NCBI RefSeq assembly: GCF_018614875.1
Contig: NZ_JAGGNW010000017.1
Coordinates: forward strand, 93,607 to 157,606
Source of the DNA: Variovorax paradoxus
GTDB lineage: Bacteria; Pseudomonadota; Gammaproteobacteria; Burkholderiales; Burkholderiaceae_C
Length of the DNA: 64,000 nt
Direction: 5' to 3'
In this document: piece after piece, positions 54,298 to 63,223 of the stretch
Layout: each line of letters opens with the position of its first letter
Position numbering within the stretch: position 1 is the stretch's first letter
Translations under genes and position numbers: made by a program
Notes under the pieces: model-generated
What the model was told of the DNA's origin: nothing
Database searches by the model: none
Seen by the model: only the letters and a program-made list of their open reading frames with translations

Positions 54298-55449
54298 ATG
54301 ACCCGTTTTCTTCATTCTGCCGACTGGCAAATCGGCCGCCAGTTCGCAACTTTCGATCCCGAGCACGCGCCGATCCTGGCCGAGGCCCGCATCACGGTGG
54401 TCGAGCGCCTCGCGGCGCTGGCCACCGAGCACCAAGTGGATGCCGTGCTCGTTGCCGGCGACGTCTTCGACGTGCAGACCGTTTCGGAGCGCACGCTGCG
54501 CCGGCTGTTCAACGCGCTCTCCGGCTACGCGGGTCCCTGGCTCATGATTCCCGGCAACCACGACGCAGCCCTGGCAGAAAGCGTGTGGACGCGCGCGCAG
54601 CGGCTGGACGTGGTGCCGCCGAACGTCCATCTGCTGCTGGTGCCCGAAGTGCGCGTGTTCGAGACGCAGGGCTTTGCCGTGCTGCCCGCGCCGCTCGCGC
54701 AGCGCCACACCTACAACGACCTCACGGCCTGGTTCGACACGGCCGAAACGCCCGCGGGCATGCTGCGCATCGGCCTGGCGCACGGCAGTGTGCAGGGCCT
54801 GCTCTCGGAAGACATCGACTCGACGAACCCCATCGCGCCCGACCGTGCACTTACCGCGCGGCTCGACTACCTTGCACTGGGCGACTGGCACGGCTGCAAG
54901 CGCATCGACGCGCGCACCTGGTACGCCGGCACGCCGGAGCCGGACCGCTTCAAGGACAACGGATCGGGCCAGGCGCTGCTGGTGGAGATTGCCGCGCCGG
55001 GCGCCGAGCCGCAGGTCACCCCTTTCGCAGTCGCCCGCTTCCGATGGCAGTCGATTGCCGCGGCGCTGCAGGTCGCGAGCGACGCCGATGCATTGGCCGC
55101 ACAACTGGATCAACTGGGTTCGCACGACGTGGCCGATCTGCGCGTGCAGGGCCAGATCGACGTCGCAGGACTGCAGCGCCTGCAGGCAGCCATCGGGCGC
55201 GCGGGGGCGCGGGCCCGCCATCTGCAGGCCGATCTGTCGGCGCTGCAGCTCGTGCCCACCGACGAAGACATTGCCGGCCTGCAGGCCGACGGCTACCTGG
55301 GCGAGGTGGTGCAGGAACTGCGCGACGCGCAGGCCAGCCCCGATTCGCCCGAGGCGCGCACGGCGCAGGATGCGTTGGCCCTGCTGGCGGCCGAGCTCGC
55401 GCAGCGCGCGCCGGCCCCGTCGGCCGCGGCCTCCACGAAGGGCGCCTAA
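54298..55449 (+). CDS. Metallophosphoesterase, SbcD/YhaO-like nuclease
   Basis: A 383-residue calcineurin-like phosphoesterase. All metal motifs are visible: HSADWQ (D9), VLVAGDVFDVQ, MIPGNHDAALAE, LAHGSV and GDWHGCKRI. It belongs to the DNA-repair exonuclease group of SbcD, Mre11 and YhaO, which cut DNA ends and hairpins with an SMC-like ATPase. That ATPase is encoded next. ATG 54298 is used since the family N-terminus (TRFLHSADWQIGRQF) begins there; no strong ribosome site is visible. A C-terminal helical tail (about 255-383) is a likely ATPase-binding region. Confidence 0.92.
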   Translation: MTRFLHSADWQIGRQFATFDPEHAPILAEARITVVERLAALATEHQVDAVLVAGDVFDVQTVSERTLRRLFNALSGYAGPWLMIPGNHDAALAESVWTRAQRLDVVPPNVHLLLVPEVRVFETQGFAVLPAPLAQRHTYNDLTAWFDTAETPAGMLRIGLAHGSVQGLLSEDIDSTNPIAPDRALTARLDYLALGDWHGCKRIDARTWYAGTPEPDRFKDNGSGQALLVEIAAPGAEPQVTPFAVARFRWQSIAAALQVASDADALAAQLDQLGSHDVADLRVQGQIDVAGLQRLQAAIGRAGARARHLQADLSALQLVPTDEDIAGLQADGYLGEVVQELRDAQASPDSPEARTAQDALALLAAELAQRAPAPSAAASTKGA

Positions 55450-55452
55450 GCC

Positions 55453-57996
55453 ATGAAGCTGCAGATCACTCGCCTGCGCGTCGAGCAATTGCGGCGCTTT
55501 CGCGCACCGCTGGAACTCGGCGGCTTCGAGCCCGGGCTCAACATCCTGGCGGCGCCCAACGAAGCGGGCAAGAGCACGCTGGTGCGCGCCATCCGCGCGG
55601 CCTTCTTCGAACGGCACCGCTCCACGGCTGTGGAAGACCTGCGACCCTGGGGGGAGGGCAGTGGTGCGGCACCGCTGATCGAACTCGATTTTCTGGTCGA
55701 TGGGCAGAACCACCGGCTCGTGAAGAGCTTTCTCGGCAAAAAACGTTGTACCCTGGCCGCTGGTACGCGTTCGTTCGACGGCACCGAGGCCGAAGACCAC
55801 CTGGCGCAGCTGTTCGGCTTCTCGTTCGCCGGCAAGGGCGCGAGCAAACCAGAGAATTGGGGCATTCCGGGCTTGCTGTGGGTGGAGCAGGGACGCGGGC
55901 AGGAGCTGGACGTCAGCCATGCGCGCGACCATCTGCATGACGCCCTTCGGGACCCCGCGGGCGATTCGGCGGCGGCCTTGGCTGCGAGCGGAGGTGACGC
56001 GATTCTCGAAAGCCTGCGTGCGCAGCGCGACGAACTCCTGACTTCGACGACCGGCAAGCCGCGCGCCGCCTATGCCGAGGCGATCGCGCAGGTGGCCGCG
56101 CTGGAGGCGGAGCTCGGGGCCATCGACACGCAAGTCCTCAGCTACCGCCAACAGGTGGACCAGCTGGCGGAGATGCGCCAGCAGCACCAGGCCGACGAAA
56201 TGGCCAGGCCCTGGGAAGCGCTGCGCCAGCAGCTGCTGGACGCGCAGCACCGCAACGACGCACTGCAGGCGGGCCAGGAGCAACTGCGCAACGACCGCGC
56301 TCGACTGCGCCAGCTGCAGGACACCCGGGAGCTGCTTGCGAAGGAACTCACCGGCCTCGCGCAGCAGCAGACCGCGGCGCAAACGCGCGAACGTGCCTGC
56401 GAGGAGGCGGCAAAGCAGCTGCAGGACGGCGACGCTGCCGCAGCCCATGCGCGTCAATTCGCCGCGGACGCACAGCACCGCGTCGACCGCGCCCGAGACG
56501 CCTGGCGCGTAGCGAGCCAGGAGGCCCAGCGCCGCAATCTCCAACAGCTGCTGCAGCAGGCGCAGGCCGATGCAGCGCGCAGTGCTGAAAGCCTGGCGCG
56601 CGCGGAGGAGGCCCACGCGCGGCTGGCAACGCTCCAAGCCGCCGCGGCGGAAGCGCCGAAGATCCGGTCCGCCGAGGTCGAGCAATTGCTCAGGCTCGAG
56701 CGTGCCGAGCGCGACGCTGACCTACGCCGGCAGGCCGTGGCCACGCGATTGCAGTTCGTGCTTCCTGAGGGACAGGCCCTTGAACTGCAGGCGGGGGAGC
56801 AGACCCACGACCTGCGCGGGGAGGGCGAACGGCTGATCGACGCACCCGCCACGCTGCACCTGCCTGGCGGCGGCCAGCTGTTCATCACGCCGGGGGGCGA
56901 CGACCTTGTGGCGCTTGCACGTGCGCACGGCGTTGCCCGCGATGCACTGCGTGCGGCGCTGCAGGCCTGCGGCGTGGACGACATCGCACAGGCCCGATCG
57001 CGGTTGAATGCCTCGGCCGATCTCGACGCACAGATCAAGCTCGCGCAGCAGGCTCTCGGCATCGTCGCGCCGCGCGGCTTGGAGGCGCTGCGCGGCGAAC
57101 TCGCGCAGGCGCAGTCGCGCATCGCGACGGCGCAGGCCGCACAGGAGCGCCTTCCCGCGGCACCGGCCGACGAGCCCGCCCTGTCGATCGAGGAGGCCGA
57201 AGCCGCGCAGGAGGCCGCCGTGGCGGCCGAGCAGGCGGCCCAGAAGACGCTGGCCGAAGCGCAGCGCCGGCAATCGGCCGCACACGAAGCGAGCGAGACG
57301 GCCCAGCGCGAACTCGCAGCAGCGCAGGCCACGCTCGCGGACCCGAGCCGGCAGCAGCGCCATGCCCAGGCCAGCCAGCAATGGTTGACCATGGGCGCCG
57401 AGGCCCAGGCGCTGACCGCCCGCATCGACTTGACCAGTGCCGACGTGCAGGCCGCACGGCCGGACATCGTGCTGCAGGACATCGACCGGCTGCAACGCAG
57501 CATCGAACAGGCCACGCGCAGCCACCAGCAGCGCCGCGCGGACGCGCTCACGCTGTTGTGCAACAAGCTCGAGCAAAAGCGCCAGGCCACGCTGACCCGG
57601 CTGCAGGCGCCGCTGCAGGCACGCATGCAGCACTACCTGCCTCTGCTGATGCCGGGAGCGACCGTGCAGATGGACGCGGGGCTTGCGCCCGCCACGCTGA
57701 CGCGTCCGAACGCCGGTGGCGCGACGGAAAGCGGACAGTTGCAAGAGCTGAGCTTCGGCGCGCGCGAGCAACTGCGGCTCATCAGCCGCTTCGCCTATGC
57801 CGACCTGCTGCAGGAGACGGGCCGACCGACGCTGCTGATCCTCGACGACGCGCTGGTCCACAGCGACGCGCCACGGCTGGTGCAGATGAAACGCGTGCTG
57901 TTCGATGCCGCGCAAAGGCATCAGGTGCTGCTGTTTACCTGCCACCCCGAGCACTGGCGGGACATGGGTGTTGCGCTGCGGCCGCTGGCGCCGTGA
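55453..57996 (+). CDS. SMC-like ATPase, SbcC/YhaN-like
   Basis: An 847-residue AAA ATPase. Walker A APNEAGKSTLVRAI lies at 34-47. A Gln/Ala-rich coiled coil spans about 170-720, split by a globular segment near 430-500. The ABC signature LSFGAREQLRLISR and Walker B TLLILDDALVHSD lie close to the C-terminus. No zinc-hook CxxC was found at the coiled-coil apex, unlike SbcC/Rad50, in line with the YhaN subgroup. With the upstream nuclease it should form an end-processing complex. Three bases separate the genes. No phage or defence gene is in the same operon. Confidence 0.9.
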   Translation: MKLQITRLRVEQLRRFRAPLELGGFEPGLNILAAPNEAGKSTLVRAIRAAFFERHRSTAVEDLRPWGEGSGAAPLIELDFLVDGQNHRLVKSFLGKKRCTLAAGTRSFDGTEAEDHLAQLFGFSFAGKGASKPENWGIPGLLWVEQGRGQELDVSHARDHLHDALRDPAGDSAAALAASGGDAILESLRAQRDELLTSTTGKPRAAYAEAIAQVAALEAELGAIDTQVLSYRQQVDQLAEMRQQHQADEMARPWEALRQQLLDAQHRNDALQAGQEQLRNDRARLRQLQDTRELLAKELTGLAQQQTAAQTRERACEEAAKQLQDGDAAAAHARQFAADAQHRVDRARDAWRVASQEAQRRNLQQLLQQAQADAARSAESLARAEEAHARLATLQAAAAEAPKIRSAEVEQLLRLERAERDADLRRQAVATRLQFVLPEGQALELQAGEQTHDLRGEGERLIDAPATLHLPGGGQLFITPGGDDLVALARAHGVARDALRAALQACGVDDIAQARSRLNASADLDAQIKLAQQALGIVAPRGLEALRGELAQAQSRIATAQAAQERLPAAPADEPALSIEEAEAAQEAAVAAEQAAQKTLAEAQRRQSAAHEASETAQRELAAAQATLADPSRQQRHAQASQQWLTMGAEAQALTARIDLTSADVQAARPDIVLQDIDRLQRSIEQATRSHQQRRADALTLLCNKLEQKRQATLTRLQAPLQARMQHYLPLLMPGATVQMDAGLAPATLTRPNAGGATESGQLQELSFGAREQLRLISRFAYADLLQETGRPTLLILDDALVHSDAPRLVQMKRVLFDAAQRHQVLLFTCHPEHWRDMGVALRPLAP

Positions 57997-58014
57997 CCTT
58001 GATCGTCGCTGCCG

Positions 58015-58344
58015 CGGCTGTCCGGCATCCGGGCCACCCTGGACACCCGGATCATGAAGGCTCAGGCCACGCAGCAGCCGTTCCTGGAGACCTTCTCGGC
58101 CATCCTGCAGGACGAGTTGGACCGTCGCCACTCGCGGCTCACCGAGCGACGCTTCAAGCAATCCAGGCTGGACGAGCGCACGACGCTCAACGACTTCGAC
58201 TGGCGCTTCAACCCCAAGCCGCCACGCCAGGCCTGCTTCGAGCTGCACGCGCTGAAGTTCATCACTGAGGGCAGTAACGCACTGATCATCGGCAAGCCCG
58301 GCACCGGAAAAAGTCATGTCGCCAAGGCAGTGGCCTACCAAGCC
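58015..58344 (+). pseudogene. istB: istB fragment (IS21 helper ATPase)
   Basis: The frame reads RLSGIRATLDTRIMKAQATQ and continues with FNPKPPRQACFELHALKFI and the Walker A region LIIGKPGTGKSHVAKAVAYQ, an IstB N-terminal half. The first dozen residues and everything after the Walker A helix are missing. There is no istA. Only a relic of an IS21-type element. Confidence 0.85.
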
Positions 58345-58450
58345 AAGCGCGCGGTCCTGACGCCGGCAAAAGTCTCGCCAGTGGTGAGACAAAGTCATCC
58401 ACAGGCGCTCAGCGTCTTCAAGGATGCCTATCTGCTCGAGTCCAGCTGCT

Positions 58451-58773
58451 CCAACGACCCTCGCCAAGGAGGAGATCTTCGGCCCCGTTCTTGCGGTGAT
58501 TCCCTACACCACGGAGGCGCAAGCCGTCGAGATTGCCAATGGCACCCCCTACGGCCTCGGCGGGTACGTCTTCTCATCCGACCGCCAGAAGGCCCACGAC
58601 ATCGGTGCGCATGCGCGCCGGCCGATCTTCTTCAATGGCGCGCCCAGCAACTACGGGCGCCGATGGGCGGCTACAAGCAGTCCGGAAACGGGCGCGAGAT
58701 GGGCGTGTTCGGCCTCGAGGAGTACCTCGAGGTCAAGTCGATGATCGGCTTCGACGAGCCTGCAAACGCCTGA
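58451..58773 (+). pseudogene. Aldehyde dehydrogenase C-terminal remnant, frameshifted
   Basis: The first part reads LAKEEIFGPVLAVIPYTTEA and YGLGGYVFSSDRQKAHDIGA in one frame. Around 58652-58656 it moves to another frame, in which MGGYKQSGNGREMGVFGLEE and YLEVKSMIGF follow. These are the catalytic-domain end and oligomerisation tail of an NAD-dependent aldehyde dehydrogenase. The N-terminal 370 or so residues are gone, replaced by the istB fragment. Confidence 0.85.
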
Positions 58774-58810
58774 CCTCGATCGCCCCGAAGGCGACCCCCA
58801 CTCGGCCGCA

Positions 58811-59488
58811 TCACTGCAGACCAGCCGCCTGTGCCGCTGCGCCTTGGCCGGCGTCGCGTGCAATCTCGACGGCGGTGAGCCCGCGGTCGTCGCGCATGTC
58901 CGGGCGCGCCCCGCGCGTCAGCAGCAGGCGCACCGCATCGGCATGGCCCTGGCCCGCGGCCCACATGAGCAGTGTCAGCTTGTGCTCGTAGGTGGCGTTG
59001 ACGTCGATGCCCGATACCAGCAGCGCGTCGAGCGCGGCTGCATTGCCCTGGCCGGCGGCGTAGACAACCGCCGGCTTGTTCATGCGGTCCACCGCATCCG
59101 CGCGAGCACCGGCGGCGAGCAGCCGCTTGACCAGTTTGGCGTTGCCGCTGTAGCTCGCGGCCATCAGCGGCGTGACCTGCTCGATCGATGCGATGTTGAC
59201 GCCGGCATTCGCTTCGATCAGCGCGAGGCCCATCTCAGCATCCCCCTTCTCGCAGGCAACGATGAGGGGGGTCTTGCCGAAGCGGTTGCGCGAGTCGATC
59301 ACGGCCCCCTGCGCGAGCAACTGCTTCGCGCGTTCGACCTTGCCCTGCCGCGCGGCGACTAGGAGCTGCGCGTTGAGGCTCGGATTGGTCTCGGCCTGCG
59401 CGGCCGCATCGATCGGCAAGGTAGCGAGCGCGGCCGCGAGCGCGCCTGCCAGCAGTGTGTGGATAGACAACAAGGCCGGTCGCGTCAT
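58811..59488 (-). CDS. Secreted ankyrin-repeat protein
   Basis: A 225-residue protein with a Sec signal (LLAGALAAALATLPIDAAAQA) and about five ankyrin repeats over 35-215: NAQLLVAARQGKVERAKQLL, NRFGKTPLIVACEKGDAEMG, EQVTPLMAASYSGNAKLVKR, NKPAVVYAAGQGNAAALDAL and HKLTLLMWAAGQGHADAVRL. Start at 59488 follows GGGGGAT; an ATG at 59503 is the alternative. It is divergent from the PQQ dehydrogenase gene. Periplasmic ankyrin proteins near quinoprotein or catalase genes may protect or assist them, but this is position-based inference. Confidence 0.88.
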   Translation of the reverse strand: MTRPALLSIHTLLAGALAAALATLPIDAAAQAETNPSLNAQLLVAARQGKVERAKQLLAQGAVIDSRNRFGKTPLIVACEKGDAEMGLALIEANAGVNIASIEQVTPLMAASYSGNAKLVKRLLAAGARADAVDRMNKPAVVYAAGQGNAAALDALLVSGIDVNATYEHKLTLLMWAAGQGHADAVRLLLTRGARPDMRDDRGLTAVEIARDAGQGAAAQAAGLQ

Positions 59489-59717
59489 GGCTCGATCCCC
59501 CATCGGTGAATGCTGCAGTGCACCCTAAGAATTCACTGTTCAGTGGAACTCAAAGAGACTACGCTTGCAAGCGAGGCAAAGGTCCGCAACCGCACCCTGA
59601 GAGCGATCGAGACCGAGAGCGCGCGTCCACCGTCGCGCTCCAACGTGCCTTGCGAAGCCGGACTTCGGCTCGCCGCGGTGGCACAAAAAGGGCATGACAA
59701 GCCCCAGGAGACCCGCG

Positions 59718-61448
59718 ATGACCAAGAGAACTCTCTTCCACTGGAGCCGTGCGTTCATCGCAGGCCCGGCCCTCGGTCTTTTGACTTCCGCCGCCTTCGG
59801 CCAGCCCGAGGTCGCAGGGCAGGTCGCCGCCACCGGCGCACCGGTGCCCAAGGCCATCTCGGTCTCGCAGAAGCAGCTTGACGCCGCCGATAAGGACGGC
59901 GCCAACTTCCTGCATTCGAACATGAACTATGCGCAGACGCGCTTCTATCCGGCGGCCCTGATCAACACCGGTAACGTCGCGAAGCTGCGACCGGCCTTCA
60001 CCTTCCAGACCGAGGTGCTCGAGTCGATGGAGACCGCGCCGATCGTCATCGACGGCGTGATGTACATCACCACCTCCTACAACCATGTGTACGCGCTCGA
60101 TGCGGTCACGGGCAAGGAGTTCTGGCACTACAAGCACAAGATGGGAGCGGTCACCACCTTCTGCTGCGGACCGAACAACCGCGGCGTCGCGATCATGGGC
60201 GACCGGCTGTACATGGGCACGCTCGACGCGAAGCTGCTCGCGTTGGACGCGAAGACCGGCAAGGTGCTGTGGTCGACGCAAATCGCGGACCCCGAACTCG
60301 GCTACTCCGAGACCATGGCACCGGTGGCGGTCAACGGCAAGATCCTGATCGGCACCAACGGCGGCGAATACGGCATCCGCGGCTTCGTGAAGGCATTCGA
60401 TGCGAACGATGGCAAGCTGCTCTGGACCTTCGACACCGTCCCCGAAAAAGGCCATGAGGGCGTGTGGGCGGTGAACGATGCAACACAGCGCAACCTGCAC
60501 CGCAACATCGAGGCGGAGAAGGCGCAGCTTGCGAAGGGCGGCGACTTCTACAAGACGCTGGGCGGCGGCGTGTGGATGGCGCCGGCGGTCGACAAGGAAA
60601 GCAACACGATATTCTTCGTGGTCGGCAACCCGAGCCCCGATCTCTACGGCGCGGAGCGCCCCGGCGACAACCTCTACACCGATTCGATCGTGGCCGTAGA
60701 CCTGAACACGGGTGCCTACAAGTGGCACTTCCAGTACGTGCCGCACGATGTGTGGGATCTCGATGCGGTCTCGCCGGTCATCCTGACCGAGGCCATGGGC
60801 AAGGACGGAAAGATGCGCAAGGTCGCGATCCACGGAGGCAAGACCGGCCACGTCTACGTGCACGACCGCGCCACCGGCGAGCTGATCCGCTTCAGTGAAG
60901 CGATGGTGCCGCAGGAGAACATGTGGGTGCTGCCGACCAAGGATGGCGCCCGCATGCTGCCGGGCGCCAACGGCGGCGTCGAGTGGAGCCCGATGGCGAT
61001 CAACCCGAAGCTGCGCCTGGCCTATGCCGCGAACCTGCACCAGCCGATGACCTATCACGTCGAGGAAGCCAAGTACCCCGGCGGCAAGCTCTGGCTGGGC
61101 GGCGCGTTCAAGGTGATCCCGGCCGAGAAGCAATGGGGCCGGCTGGCGGCCGTGAACCTCGACACCGGCAAGGTCGCGTGGAAGTTCGACACGGCCGAGC
61201 CGCTGATCGGCGGCGTGCTGGCCACCGCCGGCAACCTGGTCTTCAACGGCGAAGGCAATGGCTTTTTCCGCGCCTTCGATGCCAAGACCGGCAAGAAACT
61301 CTGGGAATACCAGTGCGGCGCCGGCGTGAACGCGCCACCGGTGTCCTATGTCGTAGGCGGGAAGCAGTATGTGGCGGTCGCGGCGGGCGGTAACACGCAG
61401 ATCGACTTCAAGCGCGGCAACTCGGTGATGGTATTCGCACTGCCCTGA
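59718..61448 (+). CDS. PQQ-dependent alcohol dehydrogenase (quinoprotein)
   Basis: A 576-residue eight-bladed quinoprotein. A signal peptide ends at FGQ. The adjacent-cysteine disulfide that stacks on PQQ is at about 148-149 (TTFCCGPNNRG). Blade motifs such as KTGKVLWSTQIADPE, GELIRFSEAM and TGKKLWEYQCGAGVNAPP recur. The catalytic aspartate lies in PHDVWDLDAVSP near 342-347; the D two residues after it (WDLD) is the position that marks lanthanide-using enzymes, where calcium enzymes have Ala or Ser. No haem motif is present, so electrons must go to a separate cytochrome, encoded next. ATG 59718 has AGGAG seven bases ahead. Substrate unknown, probably an alcohol. Confidence 0.92.
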   Translation: MTKRTLFHWSRAFIAGPALGLLTSAAFGQPEVAGQVAATGAPVPKAISVSQKQLDAADKDGANFLHSNMNYAQTRFYPAALINTGNVAKLRPAFTFQTEVLESMETAPIVIDGVMYITTSYNHVYALDAVTGKEFWHYKHKMGAVTTFCCGPNNRGVAIMGDRLYMGTLDAKLLALDAKTGKVLWSTQIADPELGYSETMAPVAVNGKILIGTNGGEYGIRGFVKAFDANDGKLLWTFDTVPEKGHEGVWAVNDATQRNLHRNIEAEKAQLAKGGDFYKTLGGGVWMAPAVDKESNTIFFVVGNPSPDLYGAERPGDNLYTDSIVAVDLNTGAYKWHFQYVPHDVWDLDAVSPVILTEAMGKDGKMRKVAIHGGKTGHVYVHDRATGELIRFSEAMVPQENMWVLPTKDGARMLPGANGGVEWSPMAINPKLRLAYAANLHQPMTYHVEEAKYPGGKLWLGGAFKVIPAEKQWGRLAAVNLDTGKVAWKFDTAEPLIGGVLATAGNLVFNGEGNGFFRAFDAKTGKKLWEYQCGAGVNAPPVSYVVGGKQYVAVAAGGNTQIDFKRGNSVMVFALP

Positions 61449-61463
61449 GCGAGGCAAGCGGTC

Positions 61464-62066
61464 GTGAAATACACCGACACGGCACACCGGCCCGGATGGA
61501 TCATCGCCTTGCTCACGGCGCTGATGGCGCTCGGGGGCGAAGCTGCGCTCGCGCAGGGCGCGGCGGCCGTCCCGCCCAAGGCCGCTGCCTGCGCGGCCTG
61601 CCATGGCGCCGACGGCCAGCCGATCCTGCCTGTCTATCCGATCATTGCGGGACAGACCTCGCGCTACCTGTACCTGCAACTGCGCGACTTCCAGGAAGGG
61701 CGCCGTACCAACGAGCTGATGACGCCGCTGGTCGCTGGAATGACGCGCGACGAGATGCGCGCGCTGGCCGACTATTTCGCCAGCCAGAGGCCGCCGAGAC
61801 AGCGCTTCGCGCCCAGTGCGGAGAAGGCGAAGCTGGGCAAGGCCAAGTCGGACGAGACGCTGTGCACCATGTGCCACCTTGGCGGCTTCGCGGGTCAGAA
61901 CGAGATACCGCGCGTGGCCGGGCAGAACTACGACTACGTCGTCAAGCAGCTCACCGATTTCAAATCGAAGAAGCGCACCAACGATGCCGGCACCATGACC
62001 AGCGTGGCCAACACGCTGAGCGCGCAGGACATCGAGAACCTCGCGCACTACCTCACGGGCCTCTGA
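61464..62066 (+). CDS. Dihaem c-type cytochrome (c4-like)
   Basis: A 200-residue periplasmic cytochrome starting at GTG. After a signal peptide (IIALLTALMALGGEAALA) come two haem sites, CAACHG (C43, C46, H47) and CTMCHLGG (about 134-138), each followed by a similar c4-type domain with a methionine ligand (MTPLVAGMT and TMTSVANTLS). It lies 15 bases after the quinoprotein gene and is its natural electron acceptor. Confidence 0.92.
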   Translation: MKYTDTAHRPGWIIALLTALMALGGEAALAQGAAAVPPKAAACAACHGADGQPILPVYPIIAGQTSRYLYLQLRDFQEGRRTNELMTPLVAGMTRDEMRALADYFASQRPPRQRFAPSAEKAKLGKAKSDETLCTMCHLGGFAGQNEIPRVAGQNYDYVVKQLTDFKSKKRTNDAGTMTSVANTLSAQDIENLAHYLTGL

Positions 62067-62094
62067 CCGCCGCACGGCGGGCGCAGGTTGCGCC

Positions 62095-62160
62095 GATGCC
62101 GATGCCGATGCCGATGCCGATGCCGATGCCGATGCCGATGCCGGTGCCGGCACCGGCACC
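62095..62160 (+). repeat. Hexanucleotide tandem repeat GATGCC x8 with variants
   Basis: Eight perfect GATGCC copies (62095-62142) are followed by GGTGCC and two GGCACC copies (to 62160). It lies just after the cytochrome gene in non-coding DNA; a frame through it would read Met-Pro repeats but is not a credible gene. No known function. Confidence 0.95.
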
Positions 62161-62202
62161 GACCACCACAATGGTCTTTCCGTCGAAGGGGCTTCGCTTC
62201 AA

Positions 62203-62420
62203 TTACTCCTTGGTCCAGCCCAGATGGGGGGCGAACTTGTTCATCCGGGTGGCTTCAGTCCGCAGGAATGAATTGAATTCGGCGGCTGGCATGACCATCG
62301 GCTCCGTTGCTTCGACTGCATCCGCTCGTTCGGCTCGGTGCCCGCGAGCGCATCGTGCAATGCAGTCGAGAGTCGCTGCACCACATCCGGCGGTGTGCCG
62401 GCGGGAGCGAAGGAGGCCGA
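62203..62420 (-). pseudogene. Bug/TctC receptor C-terminal remnant, frameshifted
   Basis: One minus-strand frame reads FAPAGTPPDVVQRLSTALHD, a hallmark of TctC proteins (APAGTP-D-V--L). A second frame nearer 62203 reads PMVMPAAEFNSFLRTEATRM and ends at a stop, like the family C-terminus. The middle is shifted and the N-terminal two-thirds are absent. Relic of a deleted receptor gene. Confidence 0.6.
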
Positions 62421-62589
62421 GCCAGCCCATCAAGGCCGGCGACAGGTGCAGTGTGATCCGCGGCATGGCCAAGCCAAGTTAGGACTTTTGTCCCATGCAC
62501 GTTCGAAATGTTCGCGCTAGTCTTGTTCAAGAAAATCGCGGCGCGGATTCCCGCAGAAGTCCAAAGCGCGAAATTGAAAGGTGATCAAC

Positions 62590-62733
62590 ATGAAGTCAAT
62601 TGCGATCCTGGTGTTAGCGCTTGCTGGCAATGCCGTTGCCGGCGACGTGGCCTACAAATGCGTCGGCGCCGCCAGTGGCAGCACCTCTAACCGTAGCCAG
62701 GCTGAGAAGCGTCGTGCGAAGGGCCGCCGCTGA
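62590..62733 (+). CDS. Small secreted-protein ORF (47 aa), possibly broken
   Basis: ATG 62590, with AAAGGTG upstream, starts a signal-peptide-like MKSIAILVLALAGNAVAGDV followed by YKCVGAASG and a basic tail (EKRRAKGRR). The Val-Ala-Tyr-Lys-Cys start of the mature part recalls DUF4124-type proteins, which would be longer, so a frameshift is possible. Function unknown. Confidence 0.35.
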   Translation: MKSIAILVLALAGNAVAGDVAYKCVGAASGSTSNRSQAEKRRAKGRR

Positions 62734-62773
62734 ACTCCACCGGCGACCACGAAACGAATCGGAGACCACTGCC

Positions 62774-63136
62774 ATGAGCCTCATGAATCTCTTCATCAAA
62801 AAGAACAAGGCCCTTGAAGACGCTCGCACGCTGCTGAAGGCCGCGCAGATCGGGCAGCTCAGGGCGCAGCAAGATCTCGACTGGGCTGAGTCAATGCGGA
62901 TCTATCACAAGCTGCGCGAGGAATCGCTGGTCGAGTTCATCGCACGACTGGAGAAGCTGGAAGCGGGCGTCGACAACGCCCACTTCAATGGCGTAGCGGT
63001 CGACACCGCGGTGCCCGCCGTGCCCACCCTGAGCGCCCCGAAAACGACAGTGCGTGCAATCAAGACGGCCGCCCCGCCGCGCCGCGCCAAGCACCCGACT
63101 GGTGGCCTCGTCGACCAAAGGCCGCAGGCGGCCTGA
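62774..63136 (+). CDS. Hypothetical protein (120 aa)
   Basis: ATG 62774 follows GGAG. The first 75 residues are helical and probably coiled-coil (NKALEDARTLLKAAQIGQLR, ESLVEFIARLEKLEAG); the rest is Ala/Pro/Lys-rich and disordered (TTVRAIKTAAPPRRAKHPTG). No family recognised, no signal or membrane part. Codon use is like its surroundings. It lies among mobile-element debris and may be accessory. Confidence 0.55.
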   Translation: MSLMNLFIKKNKALEDARTLLKAAQIGQLRAQQDLDWAESMRIYHKLREESLVEFIARLEKLEAGVDNAHFNGVAVDTAVPAVPTLSAPKTTVRAIKTAAPPRRAKHPTGGLVDQRPQAA

Positions 63137-63223
63137 CATTGCGGCTCGGAACCCTCGTAAACGCCTGCTTATCGTGATTTCGGCGGCTTTCCGTAATAGT
63201 CCGACGAAGGCGGCCCTTGCCTG

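Noticed and set aside
54262..56685. An 807-codon open frame antisense to the SbcCD-like pair
   Set aside because: No motif; the sense frames carry full catalytic motif sets.
62067..62080. Hairpin CCGCCG-CA-CGGCGG after the cytochrome gene as a terminator
   Set aside because: Two-base loop and no T-tract.
62095..62160. Repeat array considered as a CRISPR or coding repeat
   Set aside because: Units are contiguous hexamers without spacers, and the frame through them (Met-Pro repeats) has no credible start or domain.
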